Assembly (NCBI GenBank): GCA_013397455.1
Contig: VYZB01000222.1
Coordinates: 1,188,641 to 1,252,640 of the forward strand
DNA length: 64,000 nucleotides
From: Crotophaga sulcirostris
Lineage: Eukaryota; Chordata; Aves; Cuculiformes; Crotophagidae
Direction of reading: 5' to 3'
Part shown: positions 14,801 through 26,700 of the stretch, one piece after another
Layout of the letters: every line of letters starts with the position of its first letter
How positions within the stretch are numbered: position 1 is the stretch's first letter
The notes under the pieces: model-generated
Told to the model about the DNA's origin: nothing
Database searches by the model: none
The model's input: the letters and a program-made list of their open reading frames with translations, nothing else
Made by a program: the position numbers and the translations under genes

Positions 14801-14972
14801 TCTGGCTTGGACAGACAGGCCTGCAGCTATGGCCATCAATGGTACTGAAATTCTGACTTCCTGGTTTTTGATGCTTTACCAAAGCCACTGTCGAAAAGGA
14901 GTAACCTTATATAAAACACAAGGTTGGCCTATCATCTTCACTTGTTTTCCTTCTCCATCTGCTTCTATAAGC

Positions 14973-15140
14973 TACTGTAACAGGCTGCCCAGGGAGGCTG
15001 CAGAGTCTCCTACTCTGGAGATATTCAAAATCCACCTGGACACATTCCCATGTAACTTGTTCTAGGTGAACCTGCTTTTGCAGGAGGTTTGGAATAGATG
15101 TTCTCCAGAGGCCCCTTCCAACCCTGCCCATTCTGTGATC
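14973..15140 (+). mobile_element. CR1 LINE 3' tail
   Basis: This is a 168-base 3' fragment of CR1 in plus orientation. It begins in the last codons of ORF2, where the in-frame product reads NRLPREAAESPTLEIFK, very close to the usual CR1 ORF2 C-terminus. It continues through the CR1 3' untranslated region with the typical order: tctggagatattcaaaa, ctaggtgaacctgcttt, gatgttctccagagg, ccccttccaaccc, and a terminal ttctgtgat. Loss of the 5' part is normal for target-primed reverse transcription. There is only one copy of the terminal octamer. It is moderately diverged and clearly inactive. Confidence 0.95.
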
Positions 15141-16543
15141 CATATAACTATCTCTACATAAATTAATTGAGATAATTTCTAGATATTACCTTTTGCATTC
15201 TTGCCTCAGAATGAGTCTATGCTGCAAGCTATCTTAGCCTAGATTAATATAAGTAATTTGACTGGCAATAGCAATCTCCTTTAAGTGCACAGATTTGCCA
15301 GTGCAAGATAGCCCGAACTGAACCTTTTCTGCTATAGCTACACGAATACTTGTACTCAAATCACTCAGGACCATATGATGATGAAGGTACCATACTTTAA
15401 ATATCTTATGGGCACCCTTTTATTTGGTGCCCATTCACATTTTTGAGCTCAGCTTTCAATGAAGCTACTTTCCACCATTAGATGACTAATTAACTGTATT
15501 TAGATAAATCTCAAATTTCAAAATATTCAAGTTAGGAAGCTTCAGAAAACAACTAAAGCACTTGTATGCTTGTTACATGTTTCATGGCTCACCTAACTAA
15601 GCTTCAAAACAGATTGAGATTGATGTTTGCAGACTACTGTACTCGGTAAGGCTTACACAATATTTGTATTGCTCCATCTAAACAGACAAGAAATCTTCCC
15701 CTGCTGCACTGCAGTCCCTTGTGCTGAAACATCGCAAGCAGTTAGAAAGTTATTTCTAATTCTATATGAATACTTATAGATTATTATTCTTAAATATGAC
15801 CTATCATTTTTAAACAGCCTGCCAAATACATGCATTATAGAAATCAGTAAGTTATGTTGTACAAACCAAGGGGTTAACTATCAGCACCAGGTTCTCTAAA
15901 TATAAAATAAGGTGGACTAGGAAACTGTCAATACTGAGGCTATATTAGATTGGTAATTGAGTTGATTTTTGAGTTCTGAAGGTTTAGCTTCCTACAGTTG
16001 TTTTTTTTTCTTTTATATATTAAAGTTTAATGGCTTAGCATTTTTAACACCTTTTGAAATGATTCAATTAACATTAAAAAAGCATGAAAAAAACAAAATA
16101 AAGCAATAATCTCCCAGAAAAACTCTATGGAACTCAGAGAGAGAGTGCGTTATTTCCAAATCAAGGAATTCTTTGGTCCCAGTATGACTCTGATCTCAGC
16201 TTTCTATGGCATGCTTCACTCATCATACATGCAGAATGCACTTTAATTTCATCCTTGGATTGTATACACATATTTCTGGTATTTTTAGTAGCACTTTTAA
16301 AGTATAAAATCTATTCCCTATGCCCTCATCAATTTGAAATTACCATTTTAAGGCTGATTAAATAAGGATTAGTGCCAATGTTCCACTTATTAGTCTGTGT
16401 GTTCAACTGGAACTGATGATGTAGTATTTGTCAATAACCAGTTCACAGCCTTAAACTCCACAAAATGAAACTTCTGCAAGAGAGTCCATCTGTCAGAAGA
16501 TTTTGTAGCAGGCTCCCACGTAGAAGAAAACCATCCATTATAG
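15141..16543. other. Gene-free interval
   Basis: Unique AT-rich sequence between a CR1 tail and the candidate exon. It holds short A and T runs only, and I see no coding, RNA or repeat signature. Confidence 0.65.
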
Positions 16544-16706
16544 GATGATAGAAGCTTAAAGTGGCATGTATCACAGCTGTTTGATTACTACCGGGAAGAT
16601 GACTTGCATCCCCCTTACAGCCCTGTATCAGAATCCAACAGTGATGGATTGAATTTCCCTTGCTTTAGCATGATGATAGATTACCTCAGCAGTATGTGTA
16701 AGAAAG
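16544..16706 (+). other. Candidate internal exon (weak)
   Basis: This 163-base stretch is open for 54 codons in one frame. It follows an acceptor-like 'ccattatag' and ends at a strong donor-like AAAG|GTAAGAG (donor G at 16707). The product has a protein-like composition: LFDYYREDDLHPPYSPV, then a Ser/Asn-rich part, then a Cys-containing hydrophobic end. I do not recognise the family. Against it, the acceptor has a poor polypyrimidine tract, an open frame of this length is common by chance here, and no partner exons were found in the window. It could be a real exon of a long-intron gene, a relic of a processed copy, or chance. Confidence 0.17.
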
Positions 16707-16800
16707 GTAAGAGTCTCATACAAAATTAACATCATGACTAGAAGATGCTGGCCTAAGTTGTGATTTTAGACAGATCTGGATAGCTAGTGAAACATTTTAA

Positions 16801-16817
16801 AGACTTTTCAAAAGTCT
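16801..16817. repeat. Near-perfect palindrome
   Basis: The arms agactttt and aaaagtct pair perfectly around a single central base. No function is implied. Confidence 0.6.
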
Positions 16818-17096
16818 ACATGATGAGATGGGAATTCGCCACAGAGATAAAGACCTTTATTACACAAGCACCTGGAAGACATGGATCAGGCAGCAGGTTT
16901 GGAAACTCAGTGAGTTTGTTCACAAGGCCTGAACTCAAACATGCTCTACTGTCCAGAAACAGACCATTCGAACCACCTCATAGAAACAGTATTTTCCAGC
17001 TCACAAAACATACTATCAATGGAGATCTAAATTATCTTGTTGGTCTACTAAGTGGAAAAGAAAACAAACAAGAAAATCTCCAATGATTTAAATCTT

Positions 17097-17400
17097 CACA
17101 GTATCACAGTATTACAAGGTCGGAAAGGACCTCTGAGATCATCGAGTCCAACCTATAGCCTAACACTAACACCAACTCATCATCCAAGCCACGGCACTGA
17201 GTGCCTCACCCAATCTCCCCTTAAACACCTCCAGGGTCGGCAACTCCACCACCTCCCTGGGCAGCGCATTCCAATGGTCAATCACTCTTTCAGTGAAGAA
17301 CTTTTTCCTAATATCAAGCCTAAACTTTCCCTGACGAAGTTGAGTCCATTTCCTCTAGTTCTGTCACTGGTCACCTGAGAGAAGAGACCAACCCCTGCCT
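17097..17400 (-). mobile_element. CR1 LINE 3' end, minus strand
   Basis: This is a 304-base CR1 fragment lying in reverse, so the element's 3' terminus is at the low coordinate. Reading the plus strand it starts with the complemented terminal repeat (cacagtatcacagtatt), then 'ggaaaggacctctgagatcat' and 'cgagtccaacc'. It then crosses the region complementary to the ORF2 end: 'ccaccacctccctgggcagc' near 17248, 'cactctttcagtgaagaac' near 17283, 'tttcctctagttctgtcact' near 17350, and 'gagaagagaccaaccc' near 17378. The sequence is closer to the CR1 consensus than the copy at 5 kb, which suggests a younger insertion. It is truncated at its 5' side at about 17400, where the hairpin at 17408 begins. 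Confidence 0.96.
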
Positions 17401-17407
17401 GACTAAA

Positions 17408-17435
17408 AGATGTTTCATTTTGCAATGAAACATCT
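17408..17435. repeat. Perfect 12-bp hairpin at CR1 edge
   Basis: The arms agatgtttcatt (17408-17419) and aatgaaacatct (17424-17435) are fully complementary around a 4-base loop. It starts eight bases beyond the truncation point of the neighbouring CR1 copy. Confidence 0.9.
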
Positions 17436-20400
17436 CAGTTTTCAAAAAATTTTAGCTAATACTAGTATGACATACGTAAATAACACTGCTTTGGTATGTT
17501 CCTTAAGCTGAAACGCAATTTTGCCTGCAACATTTTGAAGCATTTGGGTTTTTTTCCTTTACCTTTGGGGTTCTTGGTGCAATGGACCTACACATGTTGG
17601 AGCAATACAGAAAACTGACTGGGCTCTATTCACATAGCACTTGATCAACTAGTTAATTTAAAACCTTCTATAAATTGTATTGCATTATATATCATGTTGT
17701 AATTTGTCATAACATTTTAGAGTAGTTACCAAGATAATTACATTTTGAGGTAAGGTTCAAAGAGCAGTGAACACAGTAACATAAATTAAAAGGATTTTAA
17801 ATAGCCAGATTTTATTTAAATGCCCAACTGTACTCAGTTAAACAAATTTACCTTTCTGCCTAGAGCAGGTGTATGCCTATGTTTTAATAAAAGGCTAAAT
17901 TTAAAATCTTTAATTGCAATTGCTTTTAATTTTCAAGAAAAGATAGGGTCTGAAATTATGTCCTACTGACAGTTTAACTTGGCAAGGGCTGGAGTGGAAA
18001 GAATTGTTTTGATTTAGCTGAGTTCTAGCTTCAGATGGTGCTTTACTAGCATTAACTTCCAATTCCATTAACAGAGTTCTCTGTATATAGGTGTGTGAAT
18101 GTGGAACTAGAGGAATTTCATTAATAATTCAGAGTGCCTTTTGACTGAGGAACATTTTCATATGCAAAAGGCACCCAAGCAGTTCTTTAAACTACAGAAC
18201 TAAAATGACTTTAATAGTCATTGGGTCCCAAACTTCACTGAATCCTGAACAACTAAGGCACTAACACTGCTGGAAACATCTTCCTCAGCTACAGCAAGAC
18301 AGGAACAGCCTTCTGCAGCCAGAAGCCATCTTTATGTCTAAAAGGCAACTCATTCCTGATAAGCTGCAGGCCAGGTAGCACTAATGTATGAAGTAAAAAT
18401 CATAAAAGCATTATAATCCTCCCACTATTTCATTTTATAAAGATAAACTAATTTTGCTGAGATGGTATAGCAAAGGAAAGAAATGTGCAGTCCAGTTCAC
18501 CTGATTTTAGGTGTCTGCTTCAGACAGCTAAAGACCTCCCTTTATAAATTCCATGGAGAAAAAACCCAGCACTTTTGTTTAATCCATTGGACTTATTTTA
18601 AGCACCTACTCAATATTGGGATGACTTAGATCCTAAAAATGCCTATTTCTTTCCACTTACTATTAAGGGATGGATAGTCTAGACAACTACATTGGCTAGC
18701 ATATCCATGACCTGCAGGAGGAAATAAAGAACAGTAATGAAGAGCAACTTGCTTTCTCCACTGTTAAATAAGCTTAACTATGACAGTACCTAACTAGGGA
18801 GTACAATTTTTTTTGGCTTAACACTGAACAAGATTAGAGAGCAAAAAACCCAAAATATGGTGGAAATGGGCACATTTGATCTAGAAAGTTTTTTTTTAAC
18901 AAGGGGTTTAATTAGAGAACATTTATAAAAAGGATCAATAAAATAAACATTTTTTCCATATCTTCGGCAATAAAACCTAGCCTTGCCACACAGGTTGTAA
19001 ATTGAGGCATTCCTCAAGCTGTTGTAAACAAGTTGTTTGGACCTTATAATTTACTGACTTAAGCACATTATAAACCCTATTCTGATCCAAATGCCTCTAC
19101 GGAAAATGGATGCTGCAACCTGCATGAATTATGTATACTCATTTCTGAAGAGTGGAAATGCACCTGCTAATTGGTAGGCATTAACTTAAATTCATATTTT
19201 CTTCTATTTCATCTCAAATTCAGAAGAACAACCAAGTAAAAAGGGTAGTCAGCTATATCCAGTATGCTGCTGAATGCATTTTCAGCATTTTCAAAAGTCT
19301 GAATAGTAGGGTGAATACTTGCAAATTACCTACTATCATACATACTCTTGTGGTAGGTTATGATAAGTCTGGCCTACTGAAGTCTTATTGGGTATGGAAA
19401 CCTACTCCGGAAAAGCTTTAACACAACTAACCAACCGATGCCCCATTAAGCAGGATGAAGAACCAGATAAGAAGTCAAAAACTAATGGACATTTGACCTG
19501 TTCTGATACACTCAACAAATCTTTCTGATAAAGAAAAAAGGGTAATGAAGAGAGTACTACTGAGATATTACATATTAGAGCCCAAGAAAGCATTTTACTA
19601 TCCATTAGGATTTTTAAATCTAAACGGAACTTAAACTCAGTATTCATAACGAGTACTTTTGTAAATAGAAAACCTAATGAAACCTGATTTTCTATGAATT
19701 ATACTCTATAACTAAAAATTACCAGACAATAAATGTTTTTATTTTATCTCAGGTCAGACAATTTCTACTGCCCATCTTCATTTGTAAGACTAGAGGTAAC
19801 AGCTTCACAAACTATAGAAAAACAAATTCCAACAAGATCTTCTCTTGCACTTTTTTTCTCTCTTTCATTGAGGTGTTGAAAGTCTTGCACCAAAACAAAC
19901 TCAGTTTAGGTACCAGGTACAACTCTGGAATTTTCAGGATTGTGCTGTGTAGGCTTGCTTACTACAGCTGCTGGGTGGACATACAGAGCAAGATCAACTG
20001 ACTGAAGACAGCACCAAAGTCCAGACAAATGTCTCTCTAGGCTCCTCTTTCCCCCTCTTTCATTTCCCTTCCTTTCCTTAGTCTGTCAGCTGGTCATGAG
20101 GCACTAGACCTACTAAATAGCACAAAGCTGTTTATGGTAGAATACCAGGTAGCTTACACCATACCCCTTTCCCCTGCCCCAGTAAGGAATCAACTTAGCC
20201 TAACTACAATAAGAGCAATGGTTTAAGAATAAATGCTTGTGCAAATACCATCAAGCAGCTAACACTCCACAACTTTTTTTGTATATGTTTTCTTAGCTAC
20301 AATTCTGCTAAGAGACAGGAAAGTCAGCCCTAACAAATCTGCATACCTTTCAGTAAACAGGCAACACATGTCAAACTTCAGAATGTTTTTGGCACCAACA

Positions 20401-23400
20401 GCAAACATAATCAATAAAATATTTAAGATCATTTTCCTACAGAAAAACTAAGAATTGGAAGGGTTCATCGTCCAATGTTGTCTTATAATACATGGAAAAC
20501 AGTGACTATACCAGCACACATTTACTGTTGAAATCAAGAGGGCAAGTTTTGTGGGGCAGCCCACGTGCATTTTCTAGTAACAGTACACTTCAGTTGGTTA
20601 TAGTCATATCACTGGTAAATTCTAATGAAGGCAGAGATGAAAAATCTCTCCTTGAAACTGGAAGAAACTGTAAGTGTTAAGCACTACAATCTGAGTTTTC
20701 TACATGCATAGTCAGCAAAAGTTATAGGCACTTAAGCATGGTGAACGTGTGAGTTTTAGAGTGCATCTCAGTATGCATATGATGCACAAGAGGTTCAAAT
20801 CTTGCTTTCATCTACAAGGGTGTTTTTGAAAAAGAATAATTTGCTTTAAAATGCATTCCTCCTACACTTACAGAGTACTTAAATTTCCAGAAAAGAAAAA
20901 AAATAACTTGGCACCTTATTTATGCTTTCCTCACTTCTATTCAACTATTTAATTTTCATATCATCTTATCCTCAGAAAGTAAGCTAGATGCCTTTAGAAT
21001 CCATCAATACTTCATGCTTCAATAACCTTTCCAGTATTTTTTCCATACATTTATTACTCTGTGTAAAAATTTTTCTCTTGAGTTGTATTTTTCTCAACCT
21101 TTCCTAATCTCTTTTGATTTGCCACTTCCTTTTCTTCCTGCAAGAATAAAGAGTTCATTTAACATTAGCCATCCTCTCCCTGAATATATAAATTTTGCTA
21201 AAATCAGCGTAAAATATATTCTTCTTTTTCATTCAAAATAAGCCTCTTAATCTTTCTTTAAATTAAATCTTTGAAGTTTGGTATTATTTTTGTTTCTTCT
21301 CGTTGACCACTGAAGAGAAATTATCTAAGAATCAGAACTCAAAACCTCTGCCTGGGATTTGGTCTAAACATTGCTTCCAATAAATTAGGAATTCTATTTT
21401 TTTGCATGTGGATCATGCCCAAGATATATTTTTTTTCCAATCAGAATGCTATATTCTTTGTATTTTGCACTTCACCATTAGGGAGAAAACAATGCTGCAA
21501 TTTTCTTCAAACCTGTTACAGCCCATTCCCCTCAGTTAACTATACCATGGTTTTAAATACAAATATAAAAAAAGGATAGTCTGCATAATTGGCCCTATAC
21601 CACCCTGCCATAAAAATGGAATTTTGTTCTTATACGGACCTTCATTTTCAACCCTCCTTACAGTTTTATTTCATCTTCAAGCACATCTCTTCCAGACAAT
21701 GTAAATATTAGTATTTAAAAAGTCATAACGCATCTTTTTAATCTAGAAGCAGCTGTAACATGACATATTTCCCCTAGAGCTTTAAATTTGATGACACTGT
21801 ATTAGAAGTTCCAGTTGAGAAACAGTTAACAGTAAAGAAATTCTATTTTATGCATGTTAGTACAACGGGTCTTTGATCGTGATCAAGCCCACGGGCACTA
21901 TCATTATATAAATATTAAATTGTATACACAAAATCACATAGAGAGATGGTTGCTAAGGAAAATACTCAAAAGGACGAAATGCCAGACTCAAGGCAGCCTA
22001 TACATTATGATACAATTCCTAATTAAACAGTAGAATATTACTTTTCACCACCAGGTCTCCTGCATATTGCAGTATATTAGTTCACTGCGACCCTTTTTTT
22101 ATTCTTGTGTTCACTGTAGAGCCCTATACTTTAGAACACAAACCAGTATCTAGCGAGTATAGAATTATTTTCTTCATGAACATTTCTACTGCATTCCACT
22201 AATTTATTTAAGCACCTCACAAACTTCACAAATTATCTTCAAACTCCCTTGACAGAATTAAATGTTGTTCTTGAATCTGCATTACAGTTGTGTTCAAAAT
22301 CTCAGAGTCTAGCAACCAAGTGGAGCAGCTGCAGGGAAATTCACCTTAATCCAACACTCCCAAGTCTAGATCTATTCAGTACTGAAAGCTTCTTTCATGA
22401 GCCATGGCCATAAAAACTAGAAATCCTCCATGTCAGTGCTTATAAGATGCCTGCATGATTAACTGCTTATACATGTTGATTATCTCATTTTCTCTTCATT
22501 CATCCTCTGTCTCATTATTTAATTGCAATGTCATGGATGATTTGGTCTTGTTTTATATCAAATACCAGAAACCAAAATATTTTTGAATTCTTTGTTTGAA
22601 ATTAAATCTTACCACAGGGCTCTCTTGAAGTTATATTCCGGACAACAAAAAGCACAGTATCAGCCACAACAGATAAAAAATTCATCAGTTCAAAACACTC
22701 CTTTTAAAAGGATTTTGAAATATTTTTAAGCTTTACTGGATCACTCTTCAAGACATATCTTTAGAGACAGTATACCACCCTTTTAACCAAAGATGAAACA
22801 CGTATAAACACACCTCATCTGTTTCCACTACGCCATACGACTGTAATCGATACTAGTTTAACACCTGACTTTGCTTCAGTCATACTCCCATTTGCAATGT
22901 AGCTGTTTATATGTGGACAATGCACCATATGAAATAAATCACCAGTACCATCTAATGCCTGTAGTTCCATTTATTTGCTGATTTTTCTACCATTTCTAGA
23001 AAGGGAACTAACACATGAAAGTGATGTTATGTTATGTTAAACAAACCAGCTTTATGTTCGCTGTTGCTTTTATCTCACAAAATAAAAATGCACATAGATG
23101 GGGTACCCTGCAACTGTTGGAAACCAGCCAGCAATTCTAAACAAAATGGAGATAAATGCCACAAACGGATTACATAACTCAATTTTGGGGTATTGATAGC
23201 ATCTTACTGTGTACTAACAGTATTATGGATTCACAGGTGTTTAAAACAAATGAAAATAAATAAACTAAATAGCATTACTTTTCAATGTGTCTTTGCTCAA
23301 ATACAATGATCATTCCAATGTCTTACAGACTTCAGGTGTATTTCAGACATAAATATCTGACAAGTTTCAGTTTTATCATGACAGAGATCCTGCTGGCAGT

Positions 23401-23590
23401 CTCACGAAGCTAAAATGGGTGTATTCCCTCTAAATTCTAAGCTGTCTCTGGAGATCAGTGTGCTTGTATGCTTTACTATTTGACATTATTACCCAGTCAG
23501 ACTGACTTTTTGCAGATTTTGCAGAGTGCAGGGGCATTGCTTTGGCTTTATTTAGTTAACCTGCCTTTGAGATCTGTTACTTATTTGGAG
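17436..23590. other. Gene-free AT-rich interval
   Basis: I see no gene. The content is unique AT-rich sequence with short homopolymers. A possible worn CR1 tail at 20439-20480 is listed separately. Confidence 0.65.
20439..20480 (-). mobile_element. Possible CR1 3'-terminal remnant
   Basis: The plus strand reads acagaaaaactaagaattgg, then gaagggttcatcgtccaatg. This resembles the complement of the CR1 3' end (cagaatcac...ttggaagggacct...catc.agtccaacc) but with several changes and a deletion. Only about 40 bases can be matched, so it may be chance. Confidence 0.3.
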
Positions 23591-23593
23591 GTG

Positions 23594-23690
23594 AAAAAAA
23601 AAAAATCAAACCAAAATAAAATCACCCCAAACAAAAAACACTCTACCCCCCCCCAAAAAAAAAAAACCAAACAAACAAATCAATAAACCA
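23594..23690. repeat. A/C-rich low-complexity block
   Basis: This block contains A12 (23594-23605), an A/C-rich middle, then C9 directly followed by A12 (23646-23666), then a caaa-type run. It is a simple-sequence tract prone to slippage and assembly error. Confidence 0.9.
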
Positions 23691-23726
23691 GAGCACTCAT
23701 TCCCCACAGCAAAATATTTTTAAGTT

Positions 23727-23767
23727 AAGAGGGAGAAAGAGAAGGAAGAGAGAAGAGAAGAGAAAAG
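23727..23767 (+). repeat. 41-bp polypurine run
   Basis: All 41 bases are A or G, made of gagaa and gaagag-type units. It lies 37 bases beyond the A/C-rich block, so 23.59-23.77 kb forms one low-complexity patch. Confidence 0.9.
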
Positions 23768-26700
23768 CCAAGAGTCAAATTAGAAAATAGTAGAAAGGAT
23801 GAGTATGTAAATGCAAATTAGTGAAATTTTAGAAATGCAAGGGAAAAGATATACTTTAGATTTCAGCTGACAGGAAGTATGGTTCCCTAATTCCATCAGG
23901 ACTGTGAAAGTAAAGCCCCCAGAACATCTGAAATAGGTCCAACCAAACACCAAAACAGTTTTCTGGCAGTTGAAACAGCAGCAGATGGGGAAAGGGCAAC
24001 ATTTTTCAAAAATCGGGACCATCCTCTCAAGTCAATAGGAGTTCATGACTGAGTTGTGCAAAATCAGGGTTACATCCTTTGTTCTGAGTTTCCTCTGCTA
24101 ACTCCTCACTAAAAGCACAAAATGATCAGTGCATTTCGTATAGATTAGTATGTTTATTTAGTTGAGCTAAGAAAATGCCCTAGCTAGCAAGTTACTTTCT
24201 TCAGGCATATTTTCCCAGAATATTCTTGATGCATAAATTCATATTCAGATATTTACATGGTTACAGAAGTTGCTCATTATTAGAATACAGAATTTGATTA
24301 GAATAAAACTTCATATGTACCTGTCTCTGGGTAGGTTCTATGCAACTATATTAGTTTAGATGACCTGCACTTTCTTACAACAAATGTGATTGTCCTCACT
24401 TTAAATGCTTTGGTTCGCATCTTACAGCAGTCTTGAAAGGCACAAACAGATTCTTTTAAATTGAAACTAAACTTAGATGTACTCCAGGAACACCTCTAGG
24501 GTGCTCCAACCTCTGACAGGTGCTCCAGTCTACAAGACTAAAGCTAATGGAAAACTAAGCTTTCAAAAAGGCACACAGCATGGATACTGGGTCCTCAGCA
24601 CCCGTTGTTCCAGTCTACAGCTCCTTCCTCTAATATCACACTACTTGCTAATGCAGACATGGTCTCTGATTTCACAGCAACAATATGCATATTTTTAGTT
24701 TGGTCTGTCTTAGATGGTGTTAGAGATAAGCTTTCCGATTTTCACTTCCTCACTTAACTCAAATGTACAGGGCGTGTGTATTATTAAAGTACACAGTACT
24801 GGAAAAACTGAGACATAGGCTTTGTGATCATGAAAGGAAGACCCATTTTCCCAGAATAAATGAGAACATTATTCAAAAGGAACTTGCTAATTAAACTAAT
24901 TCACCTTGGATTATATTAACAAGATTTTTTTTTATTTCTATTCATGCACTTGTCTCATAACATTCAACAAAATTTAATTGCTAAACAGGACATAGGACAA
25001 GATATGAAAAGGCTGTACCAACTAATTTCCATCAAAACATATGAATACAAAACAAATAATTTAAATGCATCTGGATGAAGGTTTAGGAAACTGTGGAATA
25101 TCTAAAATTCTGGCAGCCCCTCCAACTTCAAAGTGACTCTTTTTAATTATATATGTGCACCAGTTACAACCTAAGAAAACTCTTCGAATTTCCTCCAGGA
25201 AGGTCCACTACAAGTTAGCCTCGTGACAACCTCTCTGCTCCTAAACTAACCAATGTTTTAAAAAAAAAAAAGTTCCAACTTTTGTTGTCTGGAGTCCACA
25301 ACTGACATTCTGTACTTGAGATGGGCATGAATACAATCACATTCATCATTATGCTAAAGTCATTATGCTGAAATTGGTAATTCCTTGAACCAGGTATACT
25401 ACTAAAACACATTCCATTAGTACGTTACTGCAAAAGTCAACCTACCTGACCTGAGCAGCAATGCAAGAGCTCAAACATGAATTTTTCAAGCTCACAAAGA
25501 AAAAAAGGAGTGACGAAAACAAACAAAACCCCACCAACATCACACTACAAGACTGATATTTAAAAGGATGAGAAAGTAAACCTGAATTTATCTTCCTCAT
25601 TCCTTTCAACAAGTATGCATATTTTTTTTAGAAAGAATAATTGCTTTTTCATTGATGATTTGAATATTTTTATCTGTATTATTTTAAAAACATCCCATTG
25701 ACATTCTTCTATAATTTGTTTTGCATGCAGATAAACCAGGAATTAAAATAAAGTTTAGTAAAAAAGTTCTAAGGAAGTTCTCCACAGATCAACTATCATC
25801 ATCTCTCCTGTCTCACCATGTATAAGCCTCAGATCAAAACCATGGTTTATAACAATTTAAAGTCAAAACAAATTTGCAATTAGATGGACAAGTAAAGAAG
25901 ACACAGGGCAGAGCTGACATCACGTCTACATTAAAAATACACCTCCATTTTGCTTTTTAATCATCTTTTTATCATACTGATACCAACATCTAATCTCTCA
26001 TCTCTACAAATGTTATCCATTAACTGCTTCAGTTTACAAACTGCTTAAATATCACCCTTTAGGAACACCTGTAATAATCATTCAAGAAGGATGCAGCAAG
26101 CTAATAACCAGATGGTGTGTACTCTCAAATCCAGTGGCCAGATGATGTAAAGGCAGCAAACAACTGAGAAACTTTACATAAAGTTCTAGAAGTAACAGTA
26201 TTTCTTCCTTTGGTAAGGAAAAAATAACGCTCTCCACCCAGATTGACTGCTAAAGCATGATTGAGAAAAAAACAATCTCTTTAGACCAACTCTCACCTGT
26301 AAAGAGCCTTTTGAATAATGAAAACAGACTAAGCAAAACTGAAACAACTCCAAAAGATATGAGAATAATTTACATAGTCTGCAGTAAAGACCATCTTTCT
26401 AAATAACTTTTGTTTTCTTTGTCTCATTATAATGTCTGTGAAACATCCCGGTAGATGAACAACCATGACTGTTCACAGAATTATGTTATTTGCCTAAGAC
26501 TCCCTCAGCTGTATGTGTAACTTCACTAAATGCAAATATGTTTTAGCAGTACGCAGTGGTATAACTAAAATTCATCAGACCGGTAAGCGCCTTGTGAAGA
26601 GAAAGATGCTTGCTTTAATGAACTGTTTCAAGTTATTTTGTATATATAAAACTATATAGAGAAGGAAGGTAGGTGCACAATTTCTTGCTTTTTTTCCCAG

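Larger units (their letters stand above)
5571..14972. other. Gene-free AT-rich interval
   Basis: I see no recognisable gene. The longest frame (10534-10929, plus, 131 codons) matches no family I know and overlaps frames on both strands, as expected of chance. The interval holds a short inverted repeat at 7512-7548, an 8-bp-stem inverted repeat at 10640-10667 and a tandem duplication at 11849-11890. The part 7840-8260 is low in simple repeats and reads like possible conserved noncoding DNA, which is inference only. Confidence 0.65.

Noticed and set aside
20492..20675. 62-codon frame ending at a gtaagt
   Set aside because: It has no acceptor, no protein-like composition and no family match. 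A gtaagt is expected many times by chance.
20792..20801. tRNA B-box-like ggttcaaatc
   Set aside because: There is no A box at the right distance and no acceptor stem can be paired.
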